Shown here: one piece after another, positions 1 to 9,171 of the stretch
How positions within the stretch are numbered: position 1 is the stretch's first letter
Layout of the letters: each line of letters starts with the position of its first letter
DNA from: Sphaerochaetaceae bacterium
Lineage (GTDB): Bacteria; Spirochaetota; Spirochaetia; Sphaerochaetales; Sphaerochaetaceae
Reading direction: 5' to 3'
Assembly (NCBI GenBank): GCA_016302165.1
Contig: JAEDOD010000001.1
Location: 1 to 64,000 of the forward strand
DNA length: 64,000 nt
Made by a program: the position numbers and the translations under genes
Notes under the pieces: model-generated
Databases searched by the model: none
Told to the model about the DNA's origin: nothing
What the model saw: the letters and a program-made list of their open reading frames with translations, nothing else

Positions 1-1283
1 AAGACGACGTGAGAGGCTTTGCCCTGAGCGAAGTGGAGAAGTATGGAGAAATGCTTACTTCCAACGTTACCATCTCCTTCGTTGACGACGGCTTTACTCT
101 TACCTACCCAGAGGCAGTAGACCCAGCTGACTACATCGACGTCTACAAGGCAGACCTTGACGCATATATCACTTCTCTCTTTGCTTCCGAAGAAGCACCA
201 GAAGTTGAAGAAGCTCCTGTGGAGGAGGCTGTGGAAGAGACCGAGGAAGAGATGGACATCGAGACCTCAGACTTCGACGTATTCGGATACAGAATCCTCA
301 ACTCCTGGTACGAAGGCGTATTCGTGTCCCAGACAGAGGAGTTCGGCCTTGTATCAGAGGATGACGTCATAGGCTTTGCAGAGTATGAAGCAGGAAAGTA
401 TGGTGAACTTCTTACATCAAACTGCTACGTATACATCGTTCCAGACGGCTTCATCCTTCTCTATCCTGAGACATTGGATATCGCTCCATACATCGGAATC
501 TACAAATCTGACCTTGAAGAATACATCACATCCCTCTTTGCTGCAGCTGAAGAACCTGCAGTAGAGGAGACAGTGGAAGAACTCCCTGTGGTAGAGGAGC
601 CTCAGGCTGAGGAAACTGTTGCTGTCGCTCCTGAGGCAGAAGTGACAGAAAAGGAAGAAGTGAGGGTACCTGAGCCAGTTGGCGAGATCCTTGTAAGCGT
701 TGTTACAGACAAGGCAAGAGTGGAGACGGAAAACGCACCAGAAGCTGTAAAGAAGCTTTCTACATTCTCTGTATCCACAAGTCTTGGTGCTGAATTCGGA
801 TTCAAGACAGGAAGAGAATATGTAACGGTATTCCCACGCTTGGACATTGCTGGAGAGTTCAGGAATGTATTCTCCTTCGGTCCTGTGGAAATCGGTGCAA
901 GATTCGACATCGCTTCTGTCTTCAGACCACTGGACGGAACATTCCTTGGCCACGATTTCAGCTACTTCCTCGTCGGCGACAATTGGGCAATGGATGGTAC
1001 AGTGGACGCTAAGCTCATGTTCTCCATCTCTTCCTCTTCACTCCGTGGATATGCAGGAATTGGTATTGGATACTCCATAGCCTCCAACGTCAGCGGAATC
1101 ACTTCTCACACTGAGCCTAAGGTCTTCGGCTTCAACTCAGCTGTTGTGGCTACAGGTGTCCTGGGTCTTGAGTGGAGAATCAGCGATGCGTTCTCCTTGT
1201 CTCTTGAAGGTCAGGCCAGATATTTCATGGAGACAAAGGAATATGCTGTGGGAGCTGCTCTCCGCATGGGCTGGAACTTCTAG
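1..1283 (+). CDS. Outer-membrane-type repeat protein, 5' end cut by window edge
   Basis: Partial gene: the frame is open to base 3 and the first visible residues DDVRGF align with DDVIGF 119 residues later (357 bp period), so the real start lies outside the window; the GTG at 9 is internal. Two copies of a roughly 90-residue unit (YGEML/YGELLTSN..., DGF.L.YPE..., Y.D.YITSLFA) are separated by Glu/Pro/Val-rich linkers. After a second acidic linker (about residues 185-250) comes a C-terminal domain of alternating hydrophobic/aromatic strands ending in RMGWNF. A terminal Phe on such a domain is typical of outer-membrane beta-barrels. I do not recognise the repeat family. Inference: surface or periplasm-facing repeats anchored by a barrel. 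Confidence 0.7.
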   Translation, partial: DDVRGFALSEVEKYGEMLTSNVTISFVDDGFTLTYPEAVDPADYIDVYKADLDAYITSLFASEEAPEVEEAPVEEAVEETEEEMDIETSDFDVFGYRILNSWYEGVFVSQTEEFGLVSEDDVIGFAEYEAGKYGELLTSNCYVYIVPDGFILLYPETLDIAPYIGIYKSDLEEYITSLFAAAEEPAVEETVEELPVVEEPQAEETVAVAPEAEVTEKEEVRVPEPVGEILVSVVTDKARVETENAPEAVKKLSTFSVSTSLGAEFGFKTGREYVTVFPRLDIAGEFRNVFSFGPVEIGARFDIASVFRPLDGTFLGHDFSYFLVGDNWAMDGTVDAKLMFSISSSSLRGYAGIGIGYSIASNVSGITSHTEPKVFGFNSAVVATGVLGLEWRISDAFSLSLEGQARYFMETKEYAVGAALRMGWNF

Positions 1284-1305
1284 AAAAGATTAAAATAAGG
1301 AATAA

Positions 1306-1340
1306 GCCTCGGATTCCTGGTGATTCGAGGCCTTTCCTTT
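1306..1340 (+). terminator. Rho-independent terminator after the repeat protein
   Basis: GCCTCGGAT (1306-1314) pairs with ATTCGAGGC (1323-1331), a 9-bp stem with one G-T pair and an 8-nt loop. It is followed by CTTTCCTTT and starts 22 bases after the stop codon. Confidence 0.65.
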
Positions 1341-1386
1341 CCGAAAAAGGGAAAAAATATTATATTCCCACTGGAGTTATATACAG

Positions 1387-2196
1387 ATGAATGGAATTGT
1401 GAAGTTTATGGAGATGTACGGGATAAACTACATCACTACAGCCATAATAGCCTTTATTGGTGTCCTGACCATTAAAAACATTCTCAGTCTCATTGAAAAG
1501 GGTATTCTGGACAGTCATGTAGACAGGTCCCTGATATCCTTCATTGTGACACTATGCCGCATAGCCCTGTACATTGGACTGCTCTTCATTGTTCTGGGAA
1601 GATTGGGTATTCCACTTACAGGAATGGTATCTGCACTGTCTGCCGTCACTCTTGCAATAGGTCTTGCAATTCAGGATATCATCGGCAGCGTGGCCAACGG
1701 CCTTATGCTTGTCACAGGTAAGCTTTTCAAGATCGATGACTATGTAGACATCGGAGGAGTTTCAGGTTCCGTCAAGGAGATAAAGCTTCTTCATACCATT
1801 CTGGTCACTCCAGACAACAAGGTGGTCACCATACCCAATAAGACTGTATTCTCCTCCTCCATTACAAATTATTCTGCAATGGACACAAGAAGAATCGATA
1901 TGGTCATGGGTATCGACTACGACAGCGATGTGGAGAAGGCAAAGAAGATTATGCTTAGTGTGGCCAACAGCAAGGATACCATCCTCCAGTCTCCTTCTCC
2001 TATGGTAAAGGTCTCCAATCTGGCTGACAGCCAGATCGATATCCTTCTTCGTGTATGGGTAAATAGCAGCGACTACTGGGATGTGACATGGTACCTCAAT
2101 GAAGCTGTGCTGAAGGCCCTTAATGAAAACGGTATCAATGTTCCTTTCCCACAGCTTACACTTAGCTACAGAAAGACAGAGGAGGGAAAGAGATGA
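1387..2196 (+). CDS. mscS: Small-conductance mechanosensitive channel, MscS family
   Basis: Protein of 269 aa in the compact MscS layout: N-terminal hydrophobic helices (about 15-35 and 50-72), then the pore-lining helix with small residues (LSAVTLAIGLAIQDIIGSVANG, residues ~84-105, split here only for naming), then the beta domain (IDDYVDIGG, VTIPNKTVFSSSITNYS) and a cytoplasmic cage domain. MscS channels open under membrane tension to release solutes during osmotic downshock. The AIQD.....NG signature is clear. The ribosome site is weak (CTGGAG, 10 nt upstream). The gene is translationally coupled to the next one through an ATGA overlap. Confidence 0.93.
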   Translation: MNGIVKFMEMYGINYITTAIIAFIGVLTIKNILSLIEKGILDSHVDRSLISFIVTLCRIALYIGLLFIVLGRLGIPLTGMVSALSAVTLAIGLAIQDIIGSVANGLMLVTGKLFKIDDYVDIGGVSGSVKEIKLLHTILVTPDNKVVTIPNKTVFSSSITNYSAMDTRRIDMVMGIDYDSDVEKAKKIMLSVANSKDTILQSPSPMVKVSNLADSQIDILLRVWVNSSDYWDVTWYLNEAVLKALNENGINVPFPQLTLSYRKTEEGKR

Positions 2197-2693
2197 TAAG
2201 CGAACTCTTGACAGGTGATGCCCTGATAGGTGCCTTGGGAGATCTTCTGATATGTGCCATAGTTTTTGTAGTGGTATACCTTCTTTGTCTGATGAACAAT
2301 CTGAAGAAGGACATAATCAAGAATGCCATTCAGGACACTGAGAAGATGATCCGTGTCACAAGGGCCATGAAAAACAGTGCCTCCAGGAAGACAATCGAGA
2401 GAAAGCAGGCAAGGAAATGCTTCAGAAGGCTTAGACTCCTGGCAAAGAACAATACTTCCATCCTTCGGGTCTACACATATGAAAAAGGTGCAGACAAAAG
2501 GATAGAGAAGGCAATATCCATTCTTGCAGGAATCGAAAGAATCCTCTCCGACATAGCTGTGGCCTATAACAAGGATTCCATGGATGCACTCCAGAAAGTG
2601 TTGGAGGAAACCTTGAAGAGGGAGGAGAAGATAAATGCTATTCTTTCTGCTGTGCAGAAGGACAGGGAGGAAGCTGCCCTGACAAAAATCTAA
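2193..2693 (+). CDS. Membrane-anchored coiled-coil protein of unknown function
   Basis: 166 aa, start overlapping the mscS stop (ATGA). One hydrophobic segment at about residues 9-31 (LLICAIVFVVVYLL core) is followed by a highly charged Lys/Arg/Glu region with heptad-like hydrophobic spacing, ending near ALTKI. No domain recognised. Position and coupling suggest a partner or modulator of the MscS channel, but this rests only on gene order. Codon use matches its neighbours. Confidence 0.75.
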   Translation: MISELLTGDALIGALGDLLICAIVFVVVYLLCLMNNLKKDIIKNAIQDTEKMIRVTRAMKNSASRKTIERKQARKCFRRLRLLAKNNTSILRVYTYEKGADKRIEKAISILAGIERILSDIAVAYNKDSMDALQKVLEETLKREEKINAILSAVQKDREEAALTKI

Positions 2694-2730
2694 ATACATC
2701 AATTCTCTATGTAGAAGAATCTTCCAGGTA

Positions 2731-2759
2731 TTGGTAATGAATGCGACAGCGTTTATCCT
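2731..2759 (+). promoter_or_regulatory. Possible promoter for ftsH operon
   Basis: TTGGTA (2731-2736) and TATCCT (2754-2759) are 17 bp apart in the 113-bp gap before ftsH. A small hairpin (CCCTT...AAGGG, about 2773-2790) lies in the predicted leader. Match to sigma-70 consensus is only fair. Confidence 0.35.
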
Positions 2760-2824
2760 ACTAGGAAGTGCGCCCTTGTTCACGAAAGGGATAATAGATA
2801 TCATTAATGGTTAAAGGAACTTTG

Positions 2825-4885
2825 ATGGAAAACGACAGCAAAGAAAAGAAAGAAGAAATAATCGGAGAAGCCGTAGAGACTCCAGAGAGAAAGGATACTG
2901 GAGAAAATAAGGTGGAACCAAAAGAAGAGCCCAAGAAGGAAAAGGACGTAAAGCCTGAGGAAAAGAAGGATGACAACTCCAATAAGTCTAAGGAAAACGT
3001 CTACGATAAATATAGATATTGGGGATCTGAGCCTCCTAAGAATGGAGGTCCCTCAGGATCAGGCAAGGGAGGACTGAGAAACAAGTTCGCCCTGGTTGCC
3101 CTGGTCCTCCTTCTCATATCCTTCTTCCTGGTATTCTTCCAGGATTCCCAGAAGGCCAAGGCCACCAGCATCAGCTACACTGAGTTCAGGTCAGCTGTGG
3201 AGAGAGGAGTGGTATCCAGCGCAGATATCGTTGGCGGAACTGTAATCAACTTCAACACCAACGACGGCGGATACTACACCACAAGAATCCCATATTCAGA
3301 CACTGACCTTGTTCCTCAGCTTCTTGAGTATGGAGTTAAGGTTACAGGTGTTGCAGAGACCACTCCATTCTGGTACATCCTTCTGGAGCTTCTTCCATGG
3401 ATCATCTTCATATTCCTTATGGTCTCCATGATGAGAAGTACAGGAGCTATGGGCGGCGGAAAGATGATGGGAAGCCTTGGAAAATCCCTGGCCAAGGAAT
3501 ATGACGCCAAAAGCAATAAGACCACCTTCAAGGATGTTGCAGGCCAGAAGGAGGCTAAATATGAGCTCCAGGAAATTGTTGACTTCCTGAAGTGCCCTGA
3601 AAAGTTTACCAAGATCGGTGCAAAGATTCCTAAGGGCTGTCTTCTGGTGGGCCCTCCTGGAACAGGTAAGACCTTGCTCGCCCGTGCAGTTGCGGGGGAA
3701 GCAGGGGTATCCTTCCTCCATACTTCAGGCTCTGACTTCGTGGAGATGTTCGTAGGTATGGGAGCTGCAAGGGTCAGAGACCTTTTCGAGCAGGGAAGAA
3801 AAAGCGCCCCATGCATCATCTTCATCGATGAGCTTGACGCTGTAGGCCGCAGCAGAGGCTCCGGTCTAGGTGGAGGTCACGACGAAAGGGAGCAGACATT
3901 GAACCAGATGCTGGTTGAGATGGATGGATTCTCCACAGATCCTGGAGTAATCGTAATCGCTGCAACCAACCGTCCTGACGTTTTGGATCCAGCTCTTCTG
4001 AGACCAGGCAGATTCGACAGACAGGTGACTGTGGCCCTTCCTGATGTCCAGGAAAGGTTGGATATCCTGAAGATACACACAAGAAAGGTGAAGCTGAGCG
4101 AGGATGTGGACCTGGCCAGGATTGCAAGGGCTACTCCAGGAACAAGCGGTGCTGACCTGGCTAACCTTGTAAACGAAGCAGCTCTCTTTGCAGCCAGAAG
4201 CAATGAGACCATCGTGAACATGGGAAACTTCGAAGAGGCTAGAGACAAGATTCTCCTTGGAGTGGCAAAGAAGAGCGTCTTCATGACAGAGGACGAGAAG
4301 AGGGCTACAGCATATCACGAAGCAGGCCACACTCTTCTCCACTACTATCTCAAGCACGTTGATCCTCTCCATAAGGTTACAATCATTCCTCATGGCCAGG
4401 CCCTCGGCCTTACCATGAGTCTTCCTGAGAAGGATCAGTATACCATCCAGAAGAGCTATCTCCTGGATAGGATCAAGATCTGCATGGGCGGATATTGCGC
4501 TGAGAAGATAGTGTATGGAGAGACCACCACAGGAACCTCCAACGATATCAAGCAGGCCACATCAATGGCCCATAGAATGGTTACAGAATGGGGAATGTCT
4601 GATCTGGGATTTATCAATCTTTCAGATGAAGGTGAGCCTCTCTTCCTTGGGCGGGAGATTACACAGCGTAAGGATTATTCTGACGAAACAGCAAGAAAAA
4701 TCGACAGCGAAATGCAGAGGATCCTCACTTCCTGTCTTGATGAGACCATGGATATCCTTACAACCCATAGAGACCAGCTTGATAAGCTTACAGAGGCCCT
4801 GGTGGAGAGGGAGACTCTGGACGATAGGGAGATCAGGGAGCTTTTCGGCTTCGAGATTGTCCAGCATACCACAGACCTGAGGTGA
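2825..4885 (+). CDS. ftsH: ATP-dependent zinc metalloprotease FtsH
   Basis: Membrane-bound AAA+ protease that unfolds and degrades membrane and regulatory proteins. From the start at 2825 (AAAGGAA at 2813-2819, 5-nt spacing; the ATG at 2807 is further from any good ribosome site) the protein has 686 aa. Visible: transmembrane helices near 89-106 and 183-203, Walker A GPPGTGKT (276-283), Walker B IIFIDELD (~331-338), the second region of homology ([19 protein letters not shown]) and the zinc site HEAGH (498-502). Odd: about 80 residues of Lys/Glu-rich sequence before the first helix, much longer than the few residues of E. coli FtsH. Followed 3 nt later by lepA. Confidence 0.97.
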   Translation: MENDSKEKKEEIIGEAVETPERKDTGENKVEPKEEPKKEKDVKPEEKKDDNSNKSKENVYDKYRYWGSEPPKNGGPSGSGKGGLRNKFALVALVLLLISFFLVFFQDSQKAKATSISYTEFRSAVERGVVSSADIVGGTVINFNTNDGGYYTTRIPYSDTDLVPQLLEYGVKVTGVAETTPFWYILLELLPWIIFIFLMVSMMRSTGAMGGGKMMGSLGKSLAKEYDAKSNKTTFKDVAGQKEAKYELQEIVDFLKCPEKFTKIGAKIPKGCLLVGPPGTGKTLLARAVAGEAGVSFLHTSGSDFVEMFVGMGAARVRDLFEQGRKSAPCIIFIDELDAVGRSRGSGLGGGHDEREQTLNQMLVEMDGFSTDPGVIVIAATNRPDVLDPALLRPGRFDRQVTVALPDVQERLDILKIHTRKVKLSEDVDLARIARATPGTSGADLANLVNEAALFAARSNETIVNMGNFEEARDKILLGVAKKSVFMTEDEKRATAYHEAGHTLLHYYLKHVDPLHKVTIIPHGQALGLTMSLPEKDQYTIQKSYLLDRIKICMGGYCAEKIVYGETTTGTSNDIKQATSMAHRMVTEWGMSDLGFINLSDEGEPLFLGREITQRKDYSDETARKIDSEMQRILTSCLDETMDILTTHRDQLDKLTEALVERETLDDREIRELFGFEIVQHTTDLR

Positions 4886-4888
4886 CAA

Positions 4889-6703
4889 ATGGCAGTAGAC
4901 ACAAGCCACAAGAGAAACTTCTGCATCATTGCGCATATTGACCACGGCAAGAGCACTCTTGCCGATAGGTTCATCGAAAGGGCTCGTCTGGTGCAGACAA
5001 GAGGCCCTGTAGAGACCCAGATTCTCGATAATATGGATATCGAGAAGGAAAGGGGTATCACCATCAAGAGCCAGGCTGTGACTGTGCCATATACTGCAGC
5101 TGACGGAGAGGTCTATGAGCTGAATCTGGTTGATACTCCCGGCCATGTTGACTTTACCTATGAGGTGTCAAGGGCAATCTCCTCCTGTGAGGGAGCTCTT
5201 CTCTTAATAGATGCCACCCAGGGTGTTGAGGCCCAGACATTGGCCAATCTCTATCTTGCCATGGAGCACAACCTTGAGATCATTCCTGTAATCAACAAGA
5301 TTGATCTTCCATCTGCAGATATTGATTCCTGTCTCCATCAGATAGACCATGACCTTGGTCTGGATCCTGATATGGCTGTAATGGTATCGGCAAAGACCGG
5401 TGAAGGTGTAGACAAGCTCTATGAGGCCATTGTCCAGTATATTCCATGTCCAAGTGGAAATGATGAAGATAAGCTTAGAGCCCTGATTTTCGACTCCCAC
5501 TACGATCCGTACCGTGGAGTAATAGTCCATGCCCGAATTTTCAGTGGAAAGGTTAAGTGTGGAGATGAAATTCTCTTTATGCACTCCTCTGCCTCCTACA
5601 AGGTTGAGGATCTGGGACTATTCCAGATCAATCTTATCTCCAAGCCTGAGCTGGGTGCAGGAGACGTTGGATATTTCATTGCAGGAATCAAGAACATTTC
5701 AGATATCAGGGTAGGCGATACTGTTACGCTGAAGGCCAATCCTGCTCCTCAGCCCCTTCCAGGTTTCAGGGAAGTGAAGCCAGTAGTCTTCTCTTCAATA
5801 TATCCAGTGGATTCCAACGACTACGAGGAACTTCAGGATGCCATTGAGAGACTGAAGCTCAATGATGCCTCCCTTATGTATGAAAAAGATTCCTCTGCAG
5901 CCCTGGGCTTCGGTTTCAGATGCGGCTTTTTGGGAATGCTCCACCTGGAGGTCATACAGGAGAGGATAGAAAGGGAGTTCGACCTGTCCATAGTCTTCAC
6001 TTCCCCTTCTGTAAGATACACTGTACACATGAAGGATGGAGAGACCATCTATATCGATAATCCTCTTGAATATCCGGACCCGATGAGGGTGGACTGGGCG
6101 GAGGAGCCTTATATCCAGGCCAATATCATTACTCCTACAGAGTATGTGGGACCAATTATCACACTATGCCTTGAGAAGAGAGGCTCTCAGACCCAGATGA
6201 ACTATCTTGACACCAAGAGAGTGGAGCTTATCTATGAGATGCCTCTTTCTGAAGTGCTCTTCGATTTCTACGACAGGCTGAAATCCATCTCCCGGGGATA
6301 TGCCTCCTTCGACTACAACGTCATCGAAAACAGAAGGACAGACCTGGTAAGAATGGAGATTCTTGTAAATGGAGATCCTGTGGATGCCCTTTCCTGTCTT
6401 GTGTACAGGGGAAATGCCCAGACCAGAGGAAGGCAGATAGTGGAGAGACTCCAGGGAGAGATTCCACGTCAGCAGTTCAAGATTGCCATCCAGGCTGCCA
6501 TCGGAGGACAGATAATCGCCCGTGAGACTGTAAATGCCTACAGAAAGGATGTTACAGCCAAGTGCTACGGTGGAGATATCTCTAGAAAGAGAAAGCTTCT
6601 TGAGAAGCAGAAGGAAGGAAAGAAGAGAATGAAGATGGTCGGAAACGTGGAGATTCCACAGTCTGCATTCCTTGCCGTACTGAAGACAGAGGAAGATAAG
6701 TAA
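4889..6703 (+). CDS. lepA: Elongation factor 4 (LepA), back-translocating GTPase
   Basis: 604 aa, full length for the family. G-domain motifs are AHIDHGKST (15-23), DTPGH (82-86) and NKID (136-139), followed by EF-G-like domains and the LepA-specific C-terminal domain (Lys/Arg-rich, ending near FLAVLKTEEDK). LepA binds ribosomes, promotes back-translocation and helps translation or subunit maturation under ionic stress. It begins 3 nt after the ftsH stop and its TAA overlaps the next ATG (TAATG), so ftsH-lepA-galM-udk are probably one transcript. Confidence 0.97.
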   Translation: MAVDTSHKRNFCIIAHIDHGKSTLADRFIERARLVQTRGPVETQILDNMDIEKERGITIKSQAVTVPYTAADGEVYELNLVDTPGHVDFTYEVSRAISSCEGALLLIDATQGVEAQTLANLYLAMEHNLEIIPVINKIDLPSADIDSCLHQIDHDLGLDPDMAVMVSAKTGEGVDKLYEAIVQYIPCPSGNDEDKLRALIFDSHYDPYRGVIVHARIFSGKVKCGDEILFMHSSASYKVEDLGLFQINLISKPELGAGDVGYFIAGIKNISDIRVGDTVTLKANPAPQPLPGFREVKPVVFSSIYPVDSNDYEELQDAIERLKLNDASLMYEKDSSAALGFGFRCGFLGMLHLEVIQERIEREFDLSIVFTSPSVRYTVHMKDGETIYIDNPLEYPDPMRVDWAEEPYIQANIITPTEYVGPIITLCLEKRGSQTQMNYLDTKRVELIYEMPLSEVLFDFYDRLKSISRGYASFDYNVIENRRTDLVRMEILVNGDPVDALSCLVYRGNAQTRGRQIVERLQGEIPRQQFKIAIQAAIGGQIIARETVNAYRKDVTAKCYGGDISRKRKLLEKQKEGKKRMKMVGNVEIPQSAFLAVLKTEEDK

Positions 6704-7653
6704 TGGGACACATTATGGATTTCGGAAAGCTGGACGGCAGGAAGATAGAGCTTGTGGTCCTTAAAAGCGGTTCTTTTGTGGCCTGTGTATCCACCTATGG
6801 CGCAGCCCTGGTGTGGTTCGGAACAAAAGACAGGAACTACGTCACCTACCATTCCTCAGGAGAGAAGTACATTGATGACTCTACCTATATGGGGAAGGTG
6901 GTAGGGCCCTATGCCAATAGAATAGAAGGAGCTTCCTTCTCCATTGGTGAAAAGAGATATGGCCTTGAGAAGAATGATGGGGATAACAATCTTCATTCCG
7001 GGTCTTCCTGCTTCGGCAATAAGCTATGGTCCATTGAAGGCATCAGCGACTCCATGGTCACCTTATCCCTTTCCACAGAAGAGGAGGGAGGCTTTCCTGG
7101 ACGTCATGAAACTGAAGTGTCCTACTATCTTACAGCCGAGGGAATGCTTACTATTCTCTATAAGGCCACGTCTACGGAACGTTGTCCTGTGGCCCTGACG
7201 AACCACGCATACTTTGTTCTTGACGATAGGGATTCCAGAAGTCTATCCCTTATGGTGGAAGCTGATAAGTATATCGCTGTAGATAGCGCCCTTATTCCTC
7301 TTCCTGAGAATCCTGTTTCTGTGGAGAACACAGACTTTGATTTCAGGACAAGGACAAAGGTAGGAGAAAGGCGGGACGGCAAGTACGACAACTCCTGGGT
7401 TCTCAAAAAGGGCGCGCTGGTGACAGTGGAGGGAAATCTTGCTTCCCTTTCCGTAAAGACTACGGAGCCTGGAATCCAGATCTATACAGGAGAGTTCATG
7501 ACAGGGGAGGACGCTTTCCCATTCAAGGGCATCGCCCTTGAGACAGGAAGCTTCCCGAATTCTCCAAATCGACCTGATTTTTGTGGAAAATATACAGATA
7601 ATGGTGAATACTTTCAGTCGATGACTAGCTATTTTCTAGTTCCCAAGGAGTAA
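6703..7653 (+). CDS. galM: Aldose 1-epimerase (galactose mutarotase), copy 1
   Basis: 316 aa GalM-fold protein interconverting alpha and beta anomers of aldohexoses. Active-site blocks are present: VVGPYANRI, NNLHSG (substrate-binding His), TNHAYF (catalytic His) and ALETGSFPNSPN (catalytic Glu). An alternative in-frame start (MDFGKL, 6715) exists four codons in; TAATG coupling to lepA favours 6703. A second, clearly related copy lies at 15424-16347 in the LacI operon, so this copy may serve a different sugar or be constitutive. Confidence 0.93.
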   Translation: MGHIMDFGKLDGRKIELVVLKSGSFVACVSTYGAALVWFGTKDRNYVTYHSSGEKYIDDSTYMGKVVGPYANRIEGASFSIGEKRYGLEKNDGDNNLHSGSSCFGNKLWSIEGISDSMVTLSLSTEEEGGFPGRHETEVSYYLTAEGMLTILYKATSTERCPVALTNHAYFVLDDRDSRSLSLMVEADKYIAVDSALIPLPENPVSVENTDFDFRTRTKVGERRDGKYDNSWVLKKGALVTVEGNLASLSVKTTEPGIQIYTGEFMTGEDAFPFKGIALETGSFPNSPNRPDFCGKYTDNGEYFQSMTSYFLVPKE

Positions 7654-7656
7654 AAG

Positions 7657-8265
7657 ATGCCAAAGATCATAGGAATCACTGGAGGGTCAGGTTCAGGTAA
7701 GAGCACAGTAGTCAAGAGGATCAAGGAAAGGTATCCTAACGCTGTCCTCATCGAGCAGGACAACTACTACAAAAGCGCAGCCTTTGTGAACAACGACAAC
7801 ATTACAGCCTACAACTTCGATCATCCAGATGCCTTTGATATGGAGCTCATGCTATCCAATCTCAGCTCCCTCAAGGAGGGGAAAAGCTGCCAGATGCCTC
7901 AATATGACTTCGTCCACCATAAGAGAAAGGACGAGACCATTACTGTAGAGCCATCTTCCATCATTATCATCGACGGCCTTATGGTCTTCTATGACGAAAG
8001 GGTCAGAAGTATTCTTGACCTGAAGCTCTATGTAGACACTCCTGCTGACATCAGATTCATCAGAAGACTTAAGAGGGATGTAAAGGAAAGGGGCAGGACA
8101 GTGGAGTCTGTAATTGAGCAGTATACCAATGTGGTACGTCCTGGCCACTACAACTTCATAGAGCCCAGCAAGGCATATGCAGACCTGATCATTCCTGAGG
8201 GCGGCTATAACGACAACGCCATGGAAGTCCTGTTCTCATTTATCGGATCCATGATCGAGAAATGA
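7657..8265 (+). CDS. udk: Uridine kinase
   Basis: 202 aa. P-loop GGSGSGKST (9-17), the DNYY block after IEQ, and FDHPDAFD that lines the nucleoside pocket identify uridine/cytidine kinase of pyrimidine salvage, making UMP/CMP. RRLKRDVKERGRT matches the lid region. It starts 3 nt after galM. Its last 30 bp overlap the 3' end of yidD on the other strand. Confidence 0.93.
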   Translation: MPKIIGITGGSGSGKSTVVKRIKERYPNAVLIEQDNYYKSAAFVNNDNITAYNFDHPDAFDMELMLSNLSSLKEGKSCQMPQYDFVHHKRKDETITVEPSSIIIIDGLMVFYDERVRSILDLKLYVDTPADIRFIRRLKRDVKERGRTVESVIEQYTNVVRPGHYNFIEPSKAYADLIIPEGGYNDNAMEVLFSFIGSMIEK

Positions 8266-8553
8266 AGAGTCATAGCCCTTTGGCTTCTTCCTTGCCTTCC
8301 ATTCGTTCCTGATTCCTTTCCAGGAGAACTCCTCTGGCACCGGGTCATATCCTCCGAAGAAGGAGGGCCTGCATCTGAGTATTCTTGCCGCTCCCAGCAC
8401 AGTGCCCTTCAATACTCCATGACGGCGGACCGCACTAAGGAAGTACTGGGAGCAGGTGGGGGAGTAGCCACAGCAGCTTCCTCCCTTCAGTGGACTTATG
8501 ACCAGCCTATAGATGTGGACAGGAAGAAGGAATATTTCCCTCAATATTTTCAT
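8236..8553 (-). CDS. yidD: YidD membrane protein insertion efficiency factor
   Basis: 105 aa. The core YRLVISPLKGGSCCGYSPTC, then CSQYF...HGVLKG..L...RILRC.P...GGYDPVPE, is the YidD pattern, with conserved cysteines. YidD is a small amphipathic membrane-associated protein that helps the YidC insertase. The family usually sits next to rpmH-rnpA-yidC; here it is alone, opposite udk, and overlaps its 3' end by 30 bp. The GGAGG before the ATG is only 1 nt away, so initiation a few codons in (TTG, codon 4) is possible. Confidence 0.88.
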   Translation of the reverse strand: MKILREIFLLPVHIYRLVISPLKGGSCCGYSPTCSQYFLSAVRRHGVLKGTVLGAARILRCRPSFFGGYDPVPEEFSWKGIRNEWKARKKPKGYDSSFLDHGSDK

Positions 8554-8664
8554 GCCTCCATTCTATATACCTTCTTCATATGGTACAACAGGGGATGTAA
8601 CTATTGCTTTTCTTGTTCCTTGTCTGCTATATTTACAAAGGTTTGTTGTCGAGAATAGGGTCAG

Positions 8665-8693
8665 TTGACCATGTACCTTGTTTTTGATACAAT
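8665..8693 (+). promoter_or_regulatory. Strong sigma-70-type promoter for rpmF-acpP-rnc
   Basis: TTGACC (8665-8670), a 17-bp spacer and TACAAT (8688-8693). The predicted start lies about 35 bp before the rpmF ATG. Confidence 0.75.
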
Positions 8694-8737
8694 TTCAAAC
8701 TGTCAGATTACATAACAGGATAATAGAGAGGTTTAAA

Positions 8738-8923
8738 ATGGCAACTCCTAAGTATAAAACATCCAAGTCCAAGGCAGCTAGCAGAAAGGCTGCAAACATG
8801 AAGCTCCAGGCACCAAATCTTGTTGCGTGCCAGACATGTGGAAACCTTATCCCTTCTCATCGCGTATGTCCAAAGTGCGGTTATTATGCTGGAAAGCCAG
8901 TTGTTGTAAAGGACGAGGAGTAA
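8738..8923 (+). CDS. rpmF: 50S ribosomal protein L32
   Basis: 61 aa. Starts at ATG 8738 with GAGAGG 6 nt upstream; the reading frame upstream of this has no ribosome site. N-terminal [12 protein letters not shown] and a zinc ribbon CQTCG....[10 protein letters not shown] are typical of the four-cysteine form of L32. It heads a short operon with acpP and rnc; the fatty-acid genes (plsX, fabH, fabD, fabG) that often lie between rpmF and acpP elsewhere are absent. Confidence 0.96.
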   Translation: MATPKYKTSKSKAASRKAANMKLQAPNLVACQTCGNLIPSHRVCPKCGYYAGKPVVVKDEE

Positions 8924-8927
8924 TTCG

Positions 8928-9170
8928 ATGACAGAGAACGAAGTATTTGGAAAGGTCAGGGACCTTGTAGTTGAAAAGCTTGGCGTAGATCCTGCAAAGG
9001 TTACAATGGAAGCCGCTTTCCGCAAGGATCTTGGCGCAGACAGCCTCGACACATACGAGCTGGTCTACGCTCTTGAGGAAGAGACAGGTGTCACAATCTC
9101 TGACGATGAAGCTAACAGCTTCGAGACAGTTGGTGATGCTGTAAAGTATCTTATGAAGGAACTTAACTAA
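8928..9170 (+). CDS. acpP: Acyl carrier protein
   Basis: 80 aa acidic protein carrying the phosphopantetheine site [10 protein letters not shown], with Ser39 the attachment residue. It shuttles acyl chains in fatty-acid and phospholipid synthesis. Length and four-helix pattern are standard. Located 4 nt after rpmF and 1 nt before rnc. Confidence 0.97.
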   Translation: MTENEVFGKVRDLVVEKLGVDPAKVTMEAAFRKDLGADSLDTYELVYALEEETGVTISDDEANSFETVGDAVKYLMKELN

Positions 9171-9171
9171 A

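Noticed and set aside
8928..9170. Missing fatty-acid genes as a deletion between rpmF and acpP
   Set aside because: The 4-bp junction has normal ribosome sites and no scar or remnant; a reduced gene order is the simpler reading.
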